Made by a program: the position numbers and the translations under genes. DNA of 52,962 nt from an uncultured Treponema sp. (GTDB lineage: Bacteria; Spirochaetota; Spirochaetia; Treponematales; Treponemataceae). Location of the stretch: contig CALDIB010000014.1 of the NCBI GenBank assembly GCA_937902125.1, positions 1-52,962 on the forward strand, in the 5' to 3' direction. Below are positions 30,988 to 38,968 of this stretch, piece by piece; the first letter of the stretch is position 1, and the number at the start of each line of letters is the position of its first letter. Below the pieces are notes generated by a model that did not search any database, was not told where the DNA came from, and worked only from the letters and a program-made list of their open reading frames with translations.

Positions 30988-31017
30988 AATATTGCCGATT
31001 TGCCGTCTGCATGTCAA
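30988..31017 (-). promoter_or_regulatory. Promoter of hydE (leaderless type)
   Basis: Reading leftward: TTGACA (31012-31017), 18 nt, AATATT (30988-30993), then 6 nt to the ATG. The -10 is weak. Confidence 0.55.
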
Positions 31018-31057
31018 CCGCCGCGCGTATTTATAAAAACGCTCCCGGTCACGGCTT

Positions 31058-31163
31058 CGGCTTTGTGGAACCGCTTGATATCGGCGCTACGCGCTGTTTG
31101 CGCTTGTAACTATTTAACTTCGCCGCTTCCGCGGCGGCGCAAACAGAACGTTTCCACAAGCCG
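31058..31163. repeat. Nested palindromic element, TTTGCGCTTGTAACTAT family, copy 2
   Basis: Outer arms CGGCTTTGTGGAA / TTTCCACAAGCCG, middle arms CTGTTTGCGC / GCGCAAACAG (31094-31103, 31137-31146), inner hairpin CGCCGC-TTCC-GCGGCG. It shares the exact 17-mer 31097-31113 with the element at 28348-28364. It lies between the divergent hydE and hydG promoters. Confidence 0.7.
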
Positions 31164-31229
31164 CCCCGTTCCCTCGCGCTTTTTTACTAATGCAATGTAA
31201 AAATAAAATTACTAAATTTTCCGAAACGC

Positions 31230-31258
31230 TTGAACAAAGCGGCGGGAGGGGCTATAAT
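31230..31258 (+). promoter_or_regulatory. Promoter of hydG-hydF (leaderless type)
   Basis: TTGAAC (31230-31235), 17 nt, TATAAT (31253-31258), then TTTTTTC and ATG 31266. There is no Shine-Dalgarno site between. Confidence 0.78.
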
Positions 31259-31265
31259 TTTTTTC

Positions 31266-32714
31266 ATGCCTTTGTACGACCCAAAATCGTCCCGCGCGGA
31301 TGAGTTCATCAACCACCAAGAGATTCTAGAGACATTGGCCTACGCCAACGCGCATAAAAGCGACGAGGCTTTGATCGATTCAATCCTAAAAAAAGCCAAG
31401 CCCTTCCGCGACCAAAATGGCTTTCATTGCGCGGGCCTCAGCCACAGGGAAGCGTCCGTGCTTTTGGCCTGCGACATTCCGCAAAAGACACAGGAAATGT
31501 TCGCGCTTGCGGAAGAAATAAAGCAAGCCTTTTACGGAAACCGCATCGTGCTTTTCGCGCCTCTATACCTTTCAAACTATTGCGTGAACGGCTGCCTTTA
31601 CTGCCCATACCACGCCAAGAACAAAAGCATTCCGCGAAAAAAGCTTACGCAAGACGAAATTCGCGCCGAGGTGACGGCCCTGCAGGACATGGGCCACAAG
31701 CGCCTTGCCATAGAGGCTGGGGAAGACCCTGTGAACAATCCCATTGAATACATTCTTGAAAGCGTAAAGACAATTTATTCAATCAAGCACAAGAACGGAG
31801 CGATTCGCCGCGTCAACGTCAACATCGCCGCCGCCACGGTGGAAAACTACGCCAAGCTTAAGGCGGCGGAAATCGGAACCTACATTTTGTTCCAAGAAAC
31901 CTACAACCGCCAGGGCTACGAGACCCTTCACCCGACGGGCCCCAAGCATGACTACGCCTGGCACACCGAAGCCATGGACCGCGCGATGGAAGGCGGAATC
32001 GATGACGTGGGACTAGGCGTTTTGTTCGGCCTTGAAAGCTACCGCTATGAATTCGCGGGCCTTTTGATGCACGCCGAGCACTTGGAGGCCGCCAAGGGAG
32101 TGGGGCCGCACACCATAAGCGTTCCCAGGGTAAAGAAGGCCGACGACATTGATCCGGACGTTTTTGACAATTCCATTCCAGACCAAATGTTTGAAAAAAT
32201 CATCGCCTGCATTCGCATCGCCGTTCCCTACACCGGAATGATAATTTCCACAAGGGAAAGCGAAAGCGTGAGGGCTCAGGCCTTGCGCCTTGGAATAAGC
32301 CAAATAAGCGGAGGCTCGCGCACAAGCGTCGGCGGCTACACCCAAAAGGAGCGGCCCCACGACACAGAGCAGTTTGACGTTAGCGACCAGCGGAGCCTTG
32401 ACGAGGTTGTGCGATGGCTTATGGAAAAAGACCACATTCCTTCGTTTTGCGCGGCCTGCTACAGGGCGGGACGAACAGGCGACCGTTTTATGAGCCTTTG
32501 CAAAAGCGGACAAATATTGAACTGCTGCCATCCCAACGCGCTTATGACGCTGGCCGAATACCTTGTGGATTACGCCAGCCCGGAATGCAGGGCCGTCGGC
32601 GAAAAAATGATAGAAAGCGAGCTTAAAAAAATTCCTAACGAAAAGGTCAAGGAAATCGCCCGCGGCCACATCGAGGCGATAAAAAAATCCAACGCACGGG
32701 ACTTTAGGTTTTAG
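31266..32714 (+). CDS. hydG: [FeFe]-hydrogenase maturase HydG (tyrosine lyase)
   Basis: HydG splits tyrosine to p-cresol, CO and cyanide and makes the Fe(CO)x(CN)y synthon of the H-cluster. It has 482 residues. The radical SAM motif is NYCVNGCLYCPYH (Cys106, Cys110, Cys113). The C-terminal CO/CN-forming cluster site is the Cys-x2-Cys-x22-Cys pattern from CAAC to NCCHPNA, which distinguishes HydG from ThiH. GEDPVNNPIEY and GLESYRYEFAGLLMHAEHLE are HydG blocks. ATG 31266 is favoured over an upstream in-frame TTG (31230), which coincides with the -35 box. hydF follows after 16 nt, so the two form an operon. Confidence 0.97.
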   Translation: MPLYDPKSSRADEFINHQEILETLAYANAHKSDEALIDSILKKAKPFRDQNGFHCAGLSHREASVLLACDIPQKTQEMFALAEEIKQAFYGNRIVLFAPLYLSNYCVNGCLYCPYHAKNKSIPRKKLTQDEIRAEVTALQDMGHKRLAIEAGEDPVNNPIEYILESVKTIYSIKHKNGAIRRVNVNIAAATVENYAKLKAAEIGTYILFQETYNRQGYETLHPTGPKHDYAWHTEAMDRAMEGGIDDVGLGVLFGLESYRYEFAGLLMHAEHLEAAKGVGPHTISVPRVKKADDIDPDVFDNSIPDQMFEKIIACIRIAVPYTGMIISTRESESVRAQALRLGISQISGGSRTSVGGYTQKERPHDTEQFDVSDQRSLDEVVRWLMEKDHIPSFCAACYRAGRTGDRFMSLCKSGQILNCCHPNALMTLAEYLVDYASPECRAVGEKMIESELKKIPNEKVKEIARGHIEAIKKSNARDFRF

Positions 32715-32730
32715 TTTTTTGGAGGAAGAA

Positions 32731-33969
32731 GTGGCTCAAAGGGAAGGAAGCGTCAACGCCAACAGAATTCACATTTCATTTTTGGGAGCGATGAACGCTG
32801 GAAAGTCCAGTTTGGTCAACGCCGTTACCGGACAGGACTTGAGCGTGGTTTCTTCCACTCCTGGAACGACCACAGACCCGGTAAAAAAATCGATGGAGCT
32901 TTTGCCGCTTGGCCCGGTCTTGGTAATCGACACGCCCGGCTACGACGACTCAGGCGAGCTTGGCTCTTTGCGCGTTCAAAAAACGATGGACGCGATAAGG
33001 CAAAGCGACGCGGCTGTCTTGGTCTTGGACGCGACGGTCGGCGTTAGGGAATGTGACAAAAAGGCCGCCGCGCTTTTAAAGGAAAAGGCCATTCCCTTTG
33101 TCGTCGCTTGGAACAAGGCCGACCTTCTAAAGGCCGGCGAAAAAGAAAATGCCGCCTCCGTTCTTTCCCATGAAGGCTTTGGAGAGCCGTCTGTTTTGGT
33201 CAGCGCCAAAAGCGGCCTCAACATAAACGAATTAAAAGAAAAAATCGCCTTGGCCGCGAAAGGGTCGGAAAAGCAAAGAGAATTTATCGGCGGCCTTGTA
33301 AAGCCCGGCGACAGGGTGATTCTTGTGATTCCCACTGACGAGGCCTCTCCCAAAGACAGAATCATTCTTCCCCAGCAAATGGCAGTGCGAAGCGTCATAG
33401 ACAAGGGCGCCTTGGCGTTTTCCTGCAACCCGCAAACCTTAAAGGCCGCGCTCCTGTCGCTAAAAAAAGCGCCCGACCTTGTGATAACGGATTCCCAAGC
33501 CTTTTCCGCGACGGCCAAAATTATTCCAAAAGAAATTCCCCTCACAAGCTTTTCCATTTTAATGGCGGACTACAAGGGAACTTTGGCCGCGGAAGTGGAG
33601 GCAGTCAAAAAAATAAAGGAGCTTTCAGACGTCGACCTTGTTCTTATAAGCGAAGGCTGCACCCACCGCCGTCAGTGCGGCGACATAGGAACTGTAAAAC
33701 TTCCCGAGGCGCTGAAAAATTTTACCAAAAAGAACTTGCGCTTTGAATGGACCAGCGGCGAAGGCTTTCCCCATGATTTGTCGTCATACGCGCTTGCAAT
33801 CCATTGCGGGGCCTGCATGCTCAACGCGCGTCAAATGCAAAGCCGCCTTTTGTCCGCAAAAGAGGCGGGCCTTCCCATGACAAACTACGGCATGGTCTTG
33901 GCCCTTTGCTCGGGCCTATTGGAGCGAAGCCTTGAGGTTTTTAAAAGGCGGGGCAAAGGCAAGGACTAA
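32731..33969 (+). CDS. hydF: [FeFe]-hydrogenase maturation GTPase HydF
   Basis: HydF is the scaffold that receives the 2Fe subcluster and delivers it to the hydrogenase. It has 412 residues. The N-terminal GTPase domain shows Walker A GAMNAGKSS (19-27), a TPGTTTDP switch, DTPGYDD and NKADLL. The middle is the dimerisation domain. The C-terminal [4Fe-4S] site is EGCTHRRQCGDIG with HCGACMLNARQ downstream. I place the start at GTG 32731 because GGAGG (32721-32725) is correctly spaced for it; an in-frame TTG at 32719 lies before that site. No hydrogenase structural gene is in the window. Confidence 0.96.
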   Translation: MAQREGSVNANRIHISFLGAMNAGKSSLVNAVTGQDLSVVSSTPGTTTDPVKKSMELLPLGPVLVIDTPGYDDSGELGSLRVQKTMDAIRQSDAAVLVLDATVGVRECDKKAAALLKEKAIPFVVAWNKADLLKAGEKENAASVLSHEGFGEPSVLVSAKSGLNINELKEKIALAAKGSEKQREFIGGLVKPGDRVILVIPTDEASPKDRIILPQQMAVRSVIDKGALAFSCNPQTLKAALLSLKKAPDLVITDSQAFSATAKIIPKEIPLTSFSILMADYKGTLAAEVEAVKKIKELSDVDLVLISEGCTHRRQCGDIGTVKLPEALKNFTKKNLRFEWTSGEGFPHDLSSYALAIHCGACMLNARQMQSRLLSAKEAGLPMTNYGMVLALCSGLLERSLEVFKRRGKGKD

Positions 33970-33971
33970 AC

Positions 33972-34000
33972 TTGACTTTTTGATAAAATGGCGCTAATAT
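33972..34000 (+). promoter_or_regulatory. Promoter of the liv operon
   Basis: TTGACT (33972-33977), 17 nt, TAATAT (33995-34000), starting 3 nt after the hydF stop. The leader is about 75 nt. Confidence 0.8.
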
Positions 34001-34011
34001 ATGGAACACAA

Positions 34012-34063
34012 GGGCGTGTCGCGCGGAGAGTAACTTGAACGCGCCGGCGCCTTTTTCTTTTTT
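34012..34063 (+). promoter_or_regulatory. Leader hairpin with T-run before livJ (candidate attenuator)
   Basis: GGCG-TGTC-GCGCG pairs with CGCGC-CGG-CGCC and is followed by CTTTTTCTTTTTT, then an AGGAATGGAGG ribosome site. The layout is that of an intrinsic terminator inside the leader. Confidence 0.55.
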
Positions 34064-34083
34064 AAAGGAATGGAGGAAAAAAA

Positions 34084-35256
34084 ATGAAAAAAATCTTTGC
34101 AGCCGCTTTGAGCGGCCTGGCGCTTTTGGCGCTTTCTTCTTGCGGCGGAAATAAGGACGCCGTGGTAAAAATCGGAATCTACGAGCCGGCTTCCGGCGAC
34201 AACGGCGCCGGCGGAAAGCAGGAGACTTTGGGAGCCATTTACGCCAACGAAGTCATGCCAAAAGTCATGGTGGGCGGAAAAGAATGCAAGGTTGAGCTTG
34301 TTCGCGTTGACAACGAGTCTTCAAACGACAAGGCCGTGACCGCCGCCAGCGAACTTGTTTCAAAAGGCGTTTCAGTGGTTCTTGGCTCTTACGGCTCAGG
34401 CGTTTCAATCGCCGCTTCCGACACTTTCGCCGCCGCCGACATTCCGGCCATCGGCGTCACTTGCACAAACCCCCAAGTCACTTTGGGAAACGACCACTAC
34501 TTCCGCATTTGCTTTTTGGATCCCTTCCAAGGAACTGTTTTGGCCAACTTCGCCATCGACAAGTTCAAGGCAAAAAAAGCCTATGTTTTGGCCAAGCTGG
34601 GAGACGACTATTCCGTAGGACTTTCAAACTACTTTACCGAGGCCTTTAAAAAGTTGGGCGGCGAGGTGGTTTTTGAAACTTTCCCAGAAGGAACAAGCGA
34701 CTTTGCCGCTTACGTCACAAACGCCAAAAATCAAAAGGCCGACGTTTTCTGCGCCCCGGTTTCCACAGAAGCCGCGGCCCTCATCATCGAGCAGGCCAAC
34801 ACTCAAAACTTGGGCCTTCCAATTTTGGCCGGCGACACTTGGGACTCAAACGTAATCTTGGGCGCCGTTAAGGGAACCAACGTTGACATCAATGTGACCA
34901 CCTTCTTTGCCGAAGGAGCCGAAGACGCCGACATCGCAACCTTTGTTTCCCACTTCCGCGAATGGCTCAACGCCGACCCCAGCCGCTTGACCGACAATGG
35001 CGGAAACGACATTGTGGCCGCCAATCCTGTAATGGCCTACGACGCCTACTTTGTGGCCTTGGAAGCCGTAAAGCTTGCCGGAAGCGCTAAGGGAGCCGAC
35101 ATCAAAAAAGCTCTTCCCAAAGTTCGCTACAACGGAATCACAGGCTTGATTGAATTCAACGAAACTGGAGACGCCAAGCGGGACGTGGCTTACGTCAAGC
35201 ACGCCAACAACAAAAGCGGCCAGTGGGAATTTGTGGCCATTCAGTCTGTAAAGTAA
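34084..35256 (+). CDS. livJ: Branched-chain amino-acid ABC transporter, substrate-binding lipoprotein
   Basis: A 390-residue type I periplasmic binding protein. The lipoprotein signal peptide has lipobox ALSSC (Cys20). The mature part starts VVKIGIYEPASGDNGAGGK and contains GVSVVLGSYGSGVSIAASD, IPAIGVTCTNPQVT and MAYDAYFVALEAVK, all LivJ-type. Binding of Leu/Ile/Val is inferred from family and operon; related proteins also bind amides or aromatic compounds. GGAGGAAAAAAA precedes ATG. It is first gene of livJ-livH-livM-livG-livF, one nucleotide before livH. Confidence 0.95.
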   Translation: MKKIFAAALSGLALLALSSCGGNKDAVVKIGIYEPASGDNGAGGKQETLGAIYANEVMPKVMVGGKECKVELVRVDNESSNDKAVTAASELVSKGVSVVLGSYGSGVSIAASDTFAAADIPAIGVTCTNPQVTLGNDHYFRICFLDPFQGTVLANFAIDKFKAKKAYVLAKLGDDYSVGLSNYFTEAFKKLGGEVVFETFPEGTSDFAAYVTNAKNQKADVFCAPVSTEAAALIIEQANTQNLGLPILAGDTWDSNVILGAVKGTNVDINVTTFFAEGAEDADIATFVSHFREWLNADPSRLTDNGGNDIVAANPVMAYDAYFVALEAVKLAGSAKGADIKKALPKVRYNGITGLIEFNETGDAKRDVAYVKHANNKSGQWEFVAIQSVK

Positions 35257-35257
35257 G

Positions 35258-36142
35258 ATGAACTTCTTTAGCGCCAATCTTCCATACATTCTCGCCGGAA
35301 TTTCCACCGGCGGGCAGTACGCCCTCATCGCCATAGGCTACACAATGGTTTATGGCATCTTGCGCCTGATAAATTTCGCCCACGGCGACGTTTTCATGGC
35401 GGCGGGCCTGATTTTGATTTACGCTTCCACAGTGTTGCCCCTTTATGTTTCAATCCCCTTGATGATTGTCGTTACAGTCTTAATGGGATTTGCCATAGAG
35501 CGGGCGGCCTACAAGCCCTTGCGAAACGCGCCCAGAATGTCTGTGATGATAAGCGCTATTGGAGTTTCTTATCTGATTCAAAATTTGGCGCTCTATGTTA
35601 CGGGCGGCCTTACAAAATATTATCCTCCCATTCTCTGGGTGAGCGACTCGATTCAAATATTTGGCGCCGCCACAAAACGGGTCACTGTCATAACTCCCTT
35701 TTTGACAATCGCCCTTGTGGCCGCCCTGGTCTTGTTGATTCGCCGCTCAAAAATCGGAATGGCCATGCGCGCCGTTTCCAGAGATTTTGAAACCGCGCAG
35801 TTGATGGGAATAAAGCTTGACGCGGTCATTTCCACAACCTTTGTAATCGGAACTTTTTTGGCGGCGGTGGGAAGCCTTTTGTTCTTTTCAAACTATACCG
35901 GAGTCACGCCCACCGTGGGAGCCATGCCGGGCCTCAAGGCTTTTGTGGCGGCCGTCTTTGGCGGAATAGGCTCCATTCCCGGCGCGGTGATTGGCGCCTT
36001 TATAATCGGCGTTTGCGAAAACATCATAAAGGGCTTGGGGTGGACGACCTTTAGCGACGCGTTCACTTTTGTTCTTTTGATTTTTGTCTTGATGTTCATG
36101 CCCACAGGCATTTTTGGCGAAAAGTCCACAGACAAGGTGTAG
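35258..36142 (+). CDS. livH: Branched-chain amino-acid ABC transporter permease LivH
   Basis: An inner-membrane permease of 294 residues with about eight hydrophobic helices. Family blocks are GGQYALIAIGYTMVYGILRLINFAHGD near the N-terminus and AVFGGIGSIPGAVIGA near the C-terminus. The EAA-like cytoplasmic loop (MAMRAVSRDFETAQLMGI) contacts the ATPases. It begins one nucleotide after the livJ stop and likely relies on coupling. It forms a heterodimer with LivM. Confidence 0.96.
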   Translation: MNFFSANLPYILAGISTGGQYALIAIGYTMVYGILRLINFAHGDVFMAAGLILIYASTVLPLYVSIPLMIVVTVLMGFAIERAAYKPLRNAPRMSVMISAIGVSYLIQNLALYVTGGLTKYYPPILWVSDSIQIFGAATKRVTVITPFLTIALVAALVLLIRRSKIGMAMRAVSRDFETAQLMGIKLDAVISTTFVIGTFLAAVGSLLFFSNYTGVTPTVGAMPGLKAFVAAVFGGIGSIPGAVIGAFIIGVCENIIKGLGWTTFSDAFTFVLLIFVLMFMPTGIFGEKSTDKV

Positions 36143-36146
36143 TCCC

Positions 36147-37268
36147 GTGAAAAATGCAATTTCAAACGTTCAAAAAAAAGATTTTAGGGACTGGCTTTTG
36201 GCGGCCGTCCTGATAGTTTTTGTTTTTGCCTTGATTTTTGTTTTGGAAAAAATTCTTCCAAGAACCTCAATGCTTTTTACCGTTCTAAAAAAAGGCGCCA
36301 TTTACGCGCTTGTGGCCGTCTCCATGAATTTGCTGAACGGCTTTACAGGCCTTTTTTCTTTGGGGCAGGCGGGCTTTATGATGATAGGCGCCTACACTTA
36401 CGCCGTCTTTACAATTCCCGCGGCCCTTCGTCCCGCCGTCTACCAATACTTTGACGGAGGCTTGATTCAATTTGCCATTCCGGTCTTCGCCGCCATTTTG
36501 CTGGCAGGCTTGGCCGCCGCCTTCTTTGCCTTTTTGATCGCGCTTCCGGTTTTGCGCCTAAAGAGCGACTATTTGGCAATCGCCACCTTGGGCTTTGCGG
36601 AAATCATGCGCGCCCTTTTTCAGTGGGACAAGCTGGGAGCCATCACAAACGGCTCGAACCTTTTAAGAAAGTATCCTGTTTTCCGCTCCACGATTTTTCC
36701 TTTCGCGGTGTCGGGAATTTGCATAGCCTTGATTGTCCTTTTAATAAACTCAACTTACGGCCGCGCCTTTAAAGCCATTCGCGACGATGAGGTTGCCGCC
36801 GAAGCCATGGGCATAAACCTCGCGAGCCACAAGCGTTTGGCCTTCGCCGTTTCCTCGTTTTTCGCGGGAATCTCCGGCGCGCTTTTGGCCATGTTCCAAA
36901 CCACGATACAGGCAAGCCAATTCAAGTCGGCCATGACCTACGAGATTTTGCTTATCGTGGTCATCGGCGGAATCGGAAGCGTTTCTGGAAGCGTCATTTC
37001 TTCCATGCTTTTCATCGCTTGCTCTGAATGGTGGCTTCGCTTTTTGGACAACAACAATTTGAACATTGGAAGCTTCCATGTTCCCTTGTTGCGGCCCGGC
37101 TTTAGAAAAGTTGTGTTCGCCGCGGTCATTATGGTCATCGTTATTTTTTACCAGCGGGGAATTATGGGCGAAAAGGAATTTTCGATAAAGGGAGCGCGCG
37201 CTTTTTTCAAGTCCCTTTTAAAGAAGGGCGGAAAGAAAAGCGCCGTTAAAGCGGGAGGCGGAAAATGA
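36147..37268 (+). CDS. livM: Branched-chain amino-acid ABC transporter permease LivM
   Basis: Second permease, 373 residues, about nine to ten helices. Typical blocks are NLLNGFTGLFSLGQAGFMMIG, LRLKSDYLAIATLGFAEI and FKAIRDDEVAAEAMGIN (ATPase contact loop), plus VVIGGIGSVSGSV. I start at GTG 36147, 4 nt after the livH stop; AAGGTG lies about 9 nt upstream of it. The upstream TTG 36114 in frame lies inside livH. The C-terminal tail is Lys/Gly-rich (KKGGKKSAVKAGGGK). It overlaps livG by ATGA. Confidence 0.94.
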   Translation: MKNAISNVQKKDFRDWLLAAVLIVFVFALIFVLEKILPRTSMLFTVLKKGAIYALVAVSMNLLNGFTGLFSLGQAGFMMIGAYTYAVFTIPAALRPAVYQYFDGGLIQFAIPVFAAILLAGLAAAFFAFLIALPVLRLKSDYLAIATLGFAEIMRALFQWDKLGAITNGSNLLRKYPVFRSTIFPFAVSGICIALIVLLINSTYGRAFKAIRDDEVAAEAMGINLASHKRLAFAVSSFFAGISGALLAMFQTTIQASQFKSAMTYEILLIVVIGGIGSVSGSVISSMLFIACSEWWLRFLDNNNLNIGSFHVPLLRPGFRKVVFAAVIMVIVIFYQRGIMGEKEFSIKGARAFFKSLLKKGGKKSAVKAGGGK

Positions 37269-38116
37269 GCGGACAAAACGAAAACGTCTTGCGGCTTTCT
37301 GACATAACCATGCAGTTTGGCGGCGTTGTGGCCGTCAATTCCCTTTCCCTTGAAATAAACAAAAACGAAATCGTTTCGTTGATTGGACCCAACGGCGCCG
37401 GAAAGACCACAGCCTTTAACGTTGTCACTGGAGTTTACGCTCCCACAAACGGCGCGGTTTACTTTAACGGCGAAGAAATTGTGGAAAACCATCCTCGGGG
37501 CAAAATGAAAAAACTTTACGCCGGCACCGAGCGGGGAAAATATTCAAAGGTCATCGAGCCCACCCCTGACAAAATCACAAAGCTTGGAATCGCCCGCACC
37601 TTTCAAAACATCCGCTTGTGGAAAAGCCAAAGCGTCTTTGACAATGTTTTGATTGCCAAGCATTGCAGGCGGACTTCAAACTTTTTGCAGGCCATGTTCC
37701 GCTTGAACTTGGCGGAAGAGCGGCGGCAGCGGGAGGAAGTTTCGGAACTGTTGAACATCTTTGGCCTTTACGACGTTCGGAACGAAAATTGCGCCTCCCT
37801 TCCTTACGGCCAGCAGCGGCGCCTTGAAATTGCCCGCGCCCTTGCCACAAAGCCCCAGCTGCTTTTGCTTGACGAGCCGGCCGCCGGAATGAATCCGCAG
37901 GAAACATTGGAGTTGACGGACTTCATTCAAAAGATTCGCGACGACTTTAGGCTCACAGTCTTTATGATTGAGCACCACATGGATTTGGTTATGAACATTT
38001 CCGACAGAATTTACGTCCTTAATTTTGGCGCCTTGATTTCAAAGGGAAGTCCGCAAGAAGTGCAAAACGACCCGATTGTCATTTCCGCCTATTTGGGGGA
38101 GGACAAAAATGCTTGA
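37265..38116 (+). CDS. livG: Branched-chain amino-acid ABC transporter ATPase LivG
   Basis: A cytosolic ATPase of 283 residues. Walker A is GPNGAGKTT. The signature loop reads SLPYGQQRRLEIARAL, the variant normal for LivG. Walker B is LLLLDEPAAGMNP, and the switch His is in MIEHHMD. Compared with many LivG proteins there is an insertion after Walker A (about residues 75-100, MKKLYAGTERGKYSKVIEP). ATG 37265 overlaps the livM stop by 4 nt, and its 3' end overlaps livF by 8 nt. Confidence 0.96.
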   Translation: MSGQNENVLRLSDITMQFGGVVAVNSLSLEINKNEIVSLIGPNGAGKTTAFNVVTGVYAPTNGAVYFNGEEIVENHPRGKMKKLYAGTERGKYSKVIEPTPDKITKLGIARTFQNIRLWKSQSVFDNVLIAKHCRRTSNFLQAMFRLNLAEERRQREEVSELLNIFGLYDVRNENCASLPYGQQRRLEIARALATKPQLLLLDEPAAGMNPQETLELTDFIQKIRDDFRLTVFMIEHHMDLVMNISDRIYVLNFGALISKGSPQEVQNDPIVISAYLGEDKNA

Positions 38117-38822
38117 AATAAAAAATCTCTTTGTTTCATACGGCGGAATCAAGGCCCTCCGCGGAATCGACATGCAAGTGGCCGACAAAAAAATCGTTTC
38201 GCTGATTGGAGCCAACGGAGCCGGAAAGTCCACCTTGCTTAGGACAATCAGCGGCTTGGTCAAAGCCCATTCGGGAAGCGTGAAGTTTGACGGCGCGGAA
38301 ATAACGGGCCTTTCCATTGACAAAATTTGCAAGATGGGAATTGCCTTGGTTCCCGAAGGCCGGCGGGTCTTTACGGATTTGACCGTGGCCGAAAACCTGA
38401 AAATCGGCGCCTATCTTAGAAACGGCAAGGCCGAAATTCAAAAGGACTTGGATTGGGTCTACCAGCTTTTTCCCCGCCTAAAGGAGCGCTCTTGGCAGTT
38501 TGCCGGAACCTTGAGCGGCGGCGAGCAGCAAATGCTGGCCGTGGGCCGGGCCCTTATGAGCCGCCCCAAGCTTTTGATGATGGACGAGCCTTCCTTGGGC
38601 TTGGCGCCCCTGATTGTTCAGCAGATATTTTCAATTATAGAAGAAATCAACAAAAAGGGCGTGACGATTTTGCTCATTGAGCAAAACGCCAACATGGCGC
38701 TAAAGGCCGCCGACTGGGCCTACGTTCTTGAAACGGGCGAAATCACTTTGAGCGGAAGCGGCGAGTCCCTGCTTTCAAACCAAAAAGTTCGCGAGGCGTA
38801 TTTAGGAAAGAGCCGCTCGTAA
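38109..38822 (+). CDS. livF: Branched-chain amino-acid ABC transporter ATPase LivF
   Basis: The second ATPase, 237 residues. Walker A is GANGAGKST, the signature is TLSGGEQQMLAVGRALM, Walker B is LLMMDEPSLGLAP, and the switch His position is LIEQN, with Gln instead of His as usual for LivF. PEGRRVFTDLTVAENL is a further hallmark. ATG 38109 is set by GGGGAGGACAAAA; the start lies within the last codons of livG. It ends the operon, followed by the 98-nt palindrome at 38857. Confidence 0.97.
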   Translation: MLEIKNLFVSYGGIKALRGIDMQVADKKIVSLIGANGAGKSTLLRTISGLVKAHSGSVKFDGAEITGLSIDKICKMGIALVPEGRRVFTDLTVAENLKIGAYLRNGKAEIQKDLDWVYQLFPRLKERSWQFAGTLSGGEQQMLAVGRALMSRPKLLMMDEPSLGLAPLIVQQIFSIIEEINKKGVTILLIEQNANMALKAADWAYVLETGEITLSGSGESLLSNQKVREAYLGKSRS

Positions 38823-38856
38823 ATTTTATAAACAAGACCTAAATCGTTGTTTACGT

Positions 38857-38954
38857 CGCTTCGCTCCGTTTTGCTTATGGAAATTTATCCAATCGCGCTC
38901 TGAAAGAGCGCAGTTGAATAAATTTCAACTAGCAAAACGGAGCGTAGCGAAGCG
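38857..38954. repeat. 98-nt near-perfect palindrome between livF and the GH5 gene
   Basis: Nested arms CGCTTCGCT / AGCGAAGCG, CCGTTTTGCT / AGCAAAACGG, GAAATTTAT / ATAAATTTC and GCGCTCT / AGAGCGC surround a GAA loop. It sits between convergent genes and could act as a bidirectional terminator or mRNA end protector; there is no T-run. The 19-mer at 38946-38964 recurs near the guaB end. Confidence 0.75.
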
Positions 38955-38968
38955 CGCCTTGACCGTTC

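Noticed and set aside
34001..34033. Ten-codon ORF (MEHKGVSRGE) in the liv leader as an attenuation leader peptide
   Set aside because: Its ATG begins at the base after the -10 box, upstream of the expected transcription start, and it has only one branched-chain residue.
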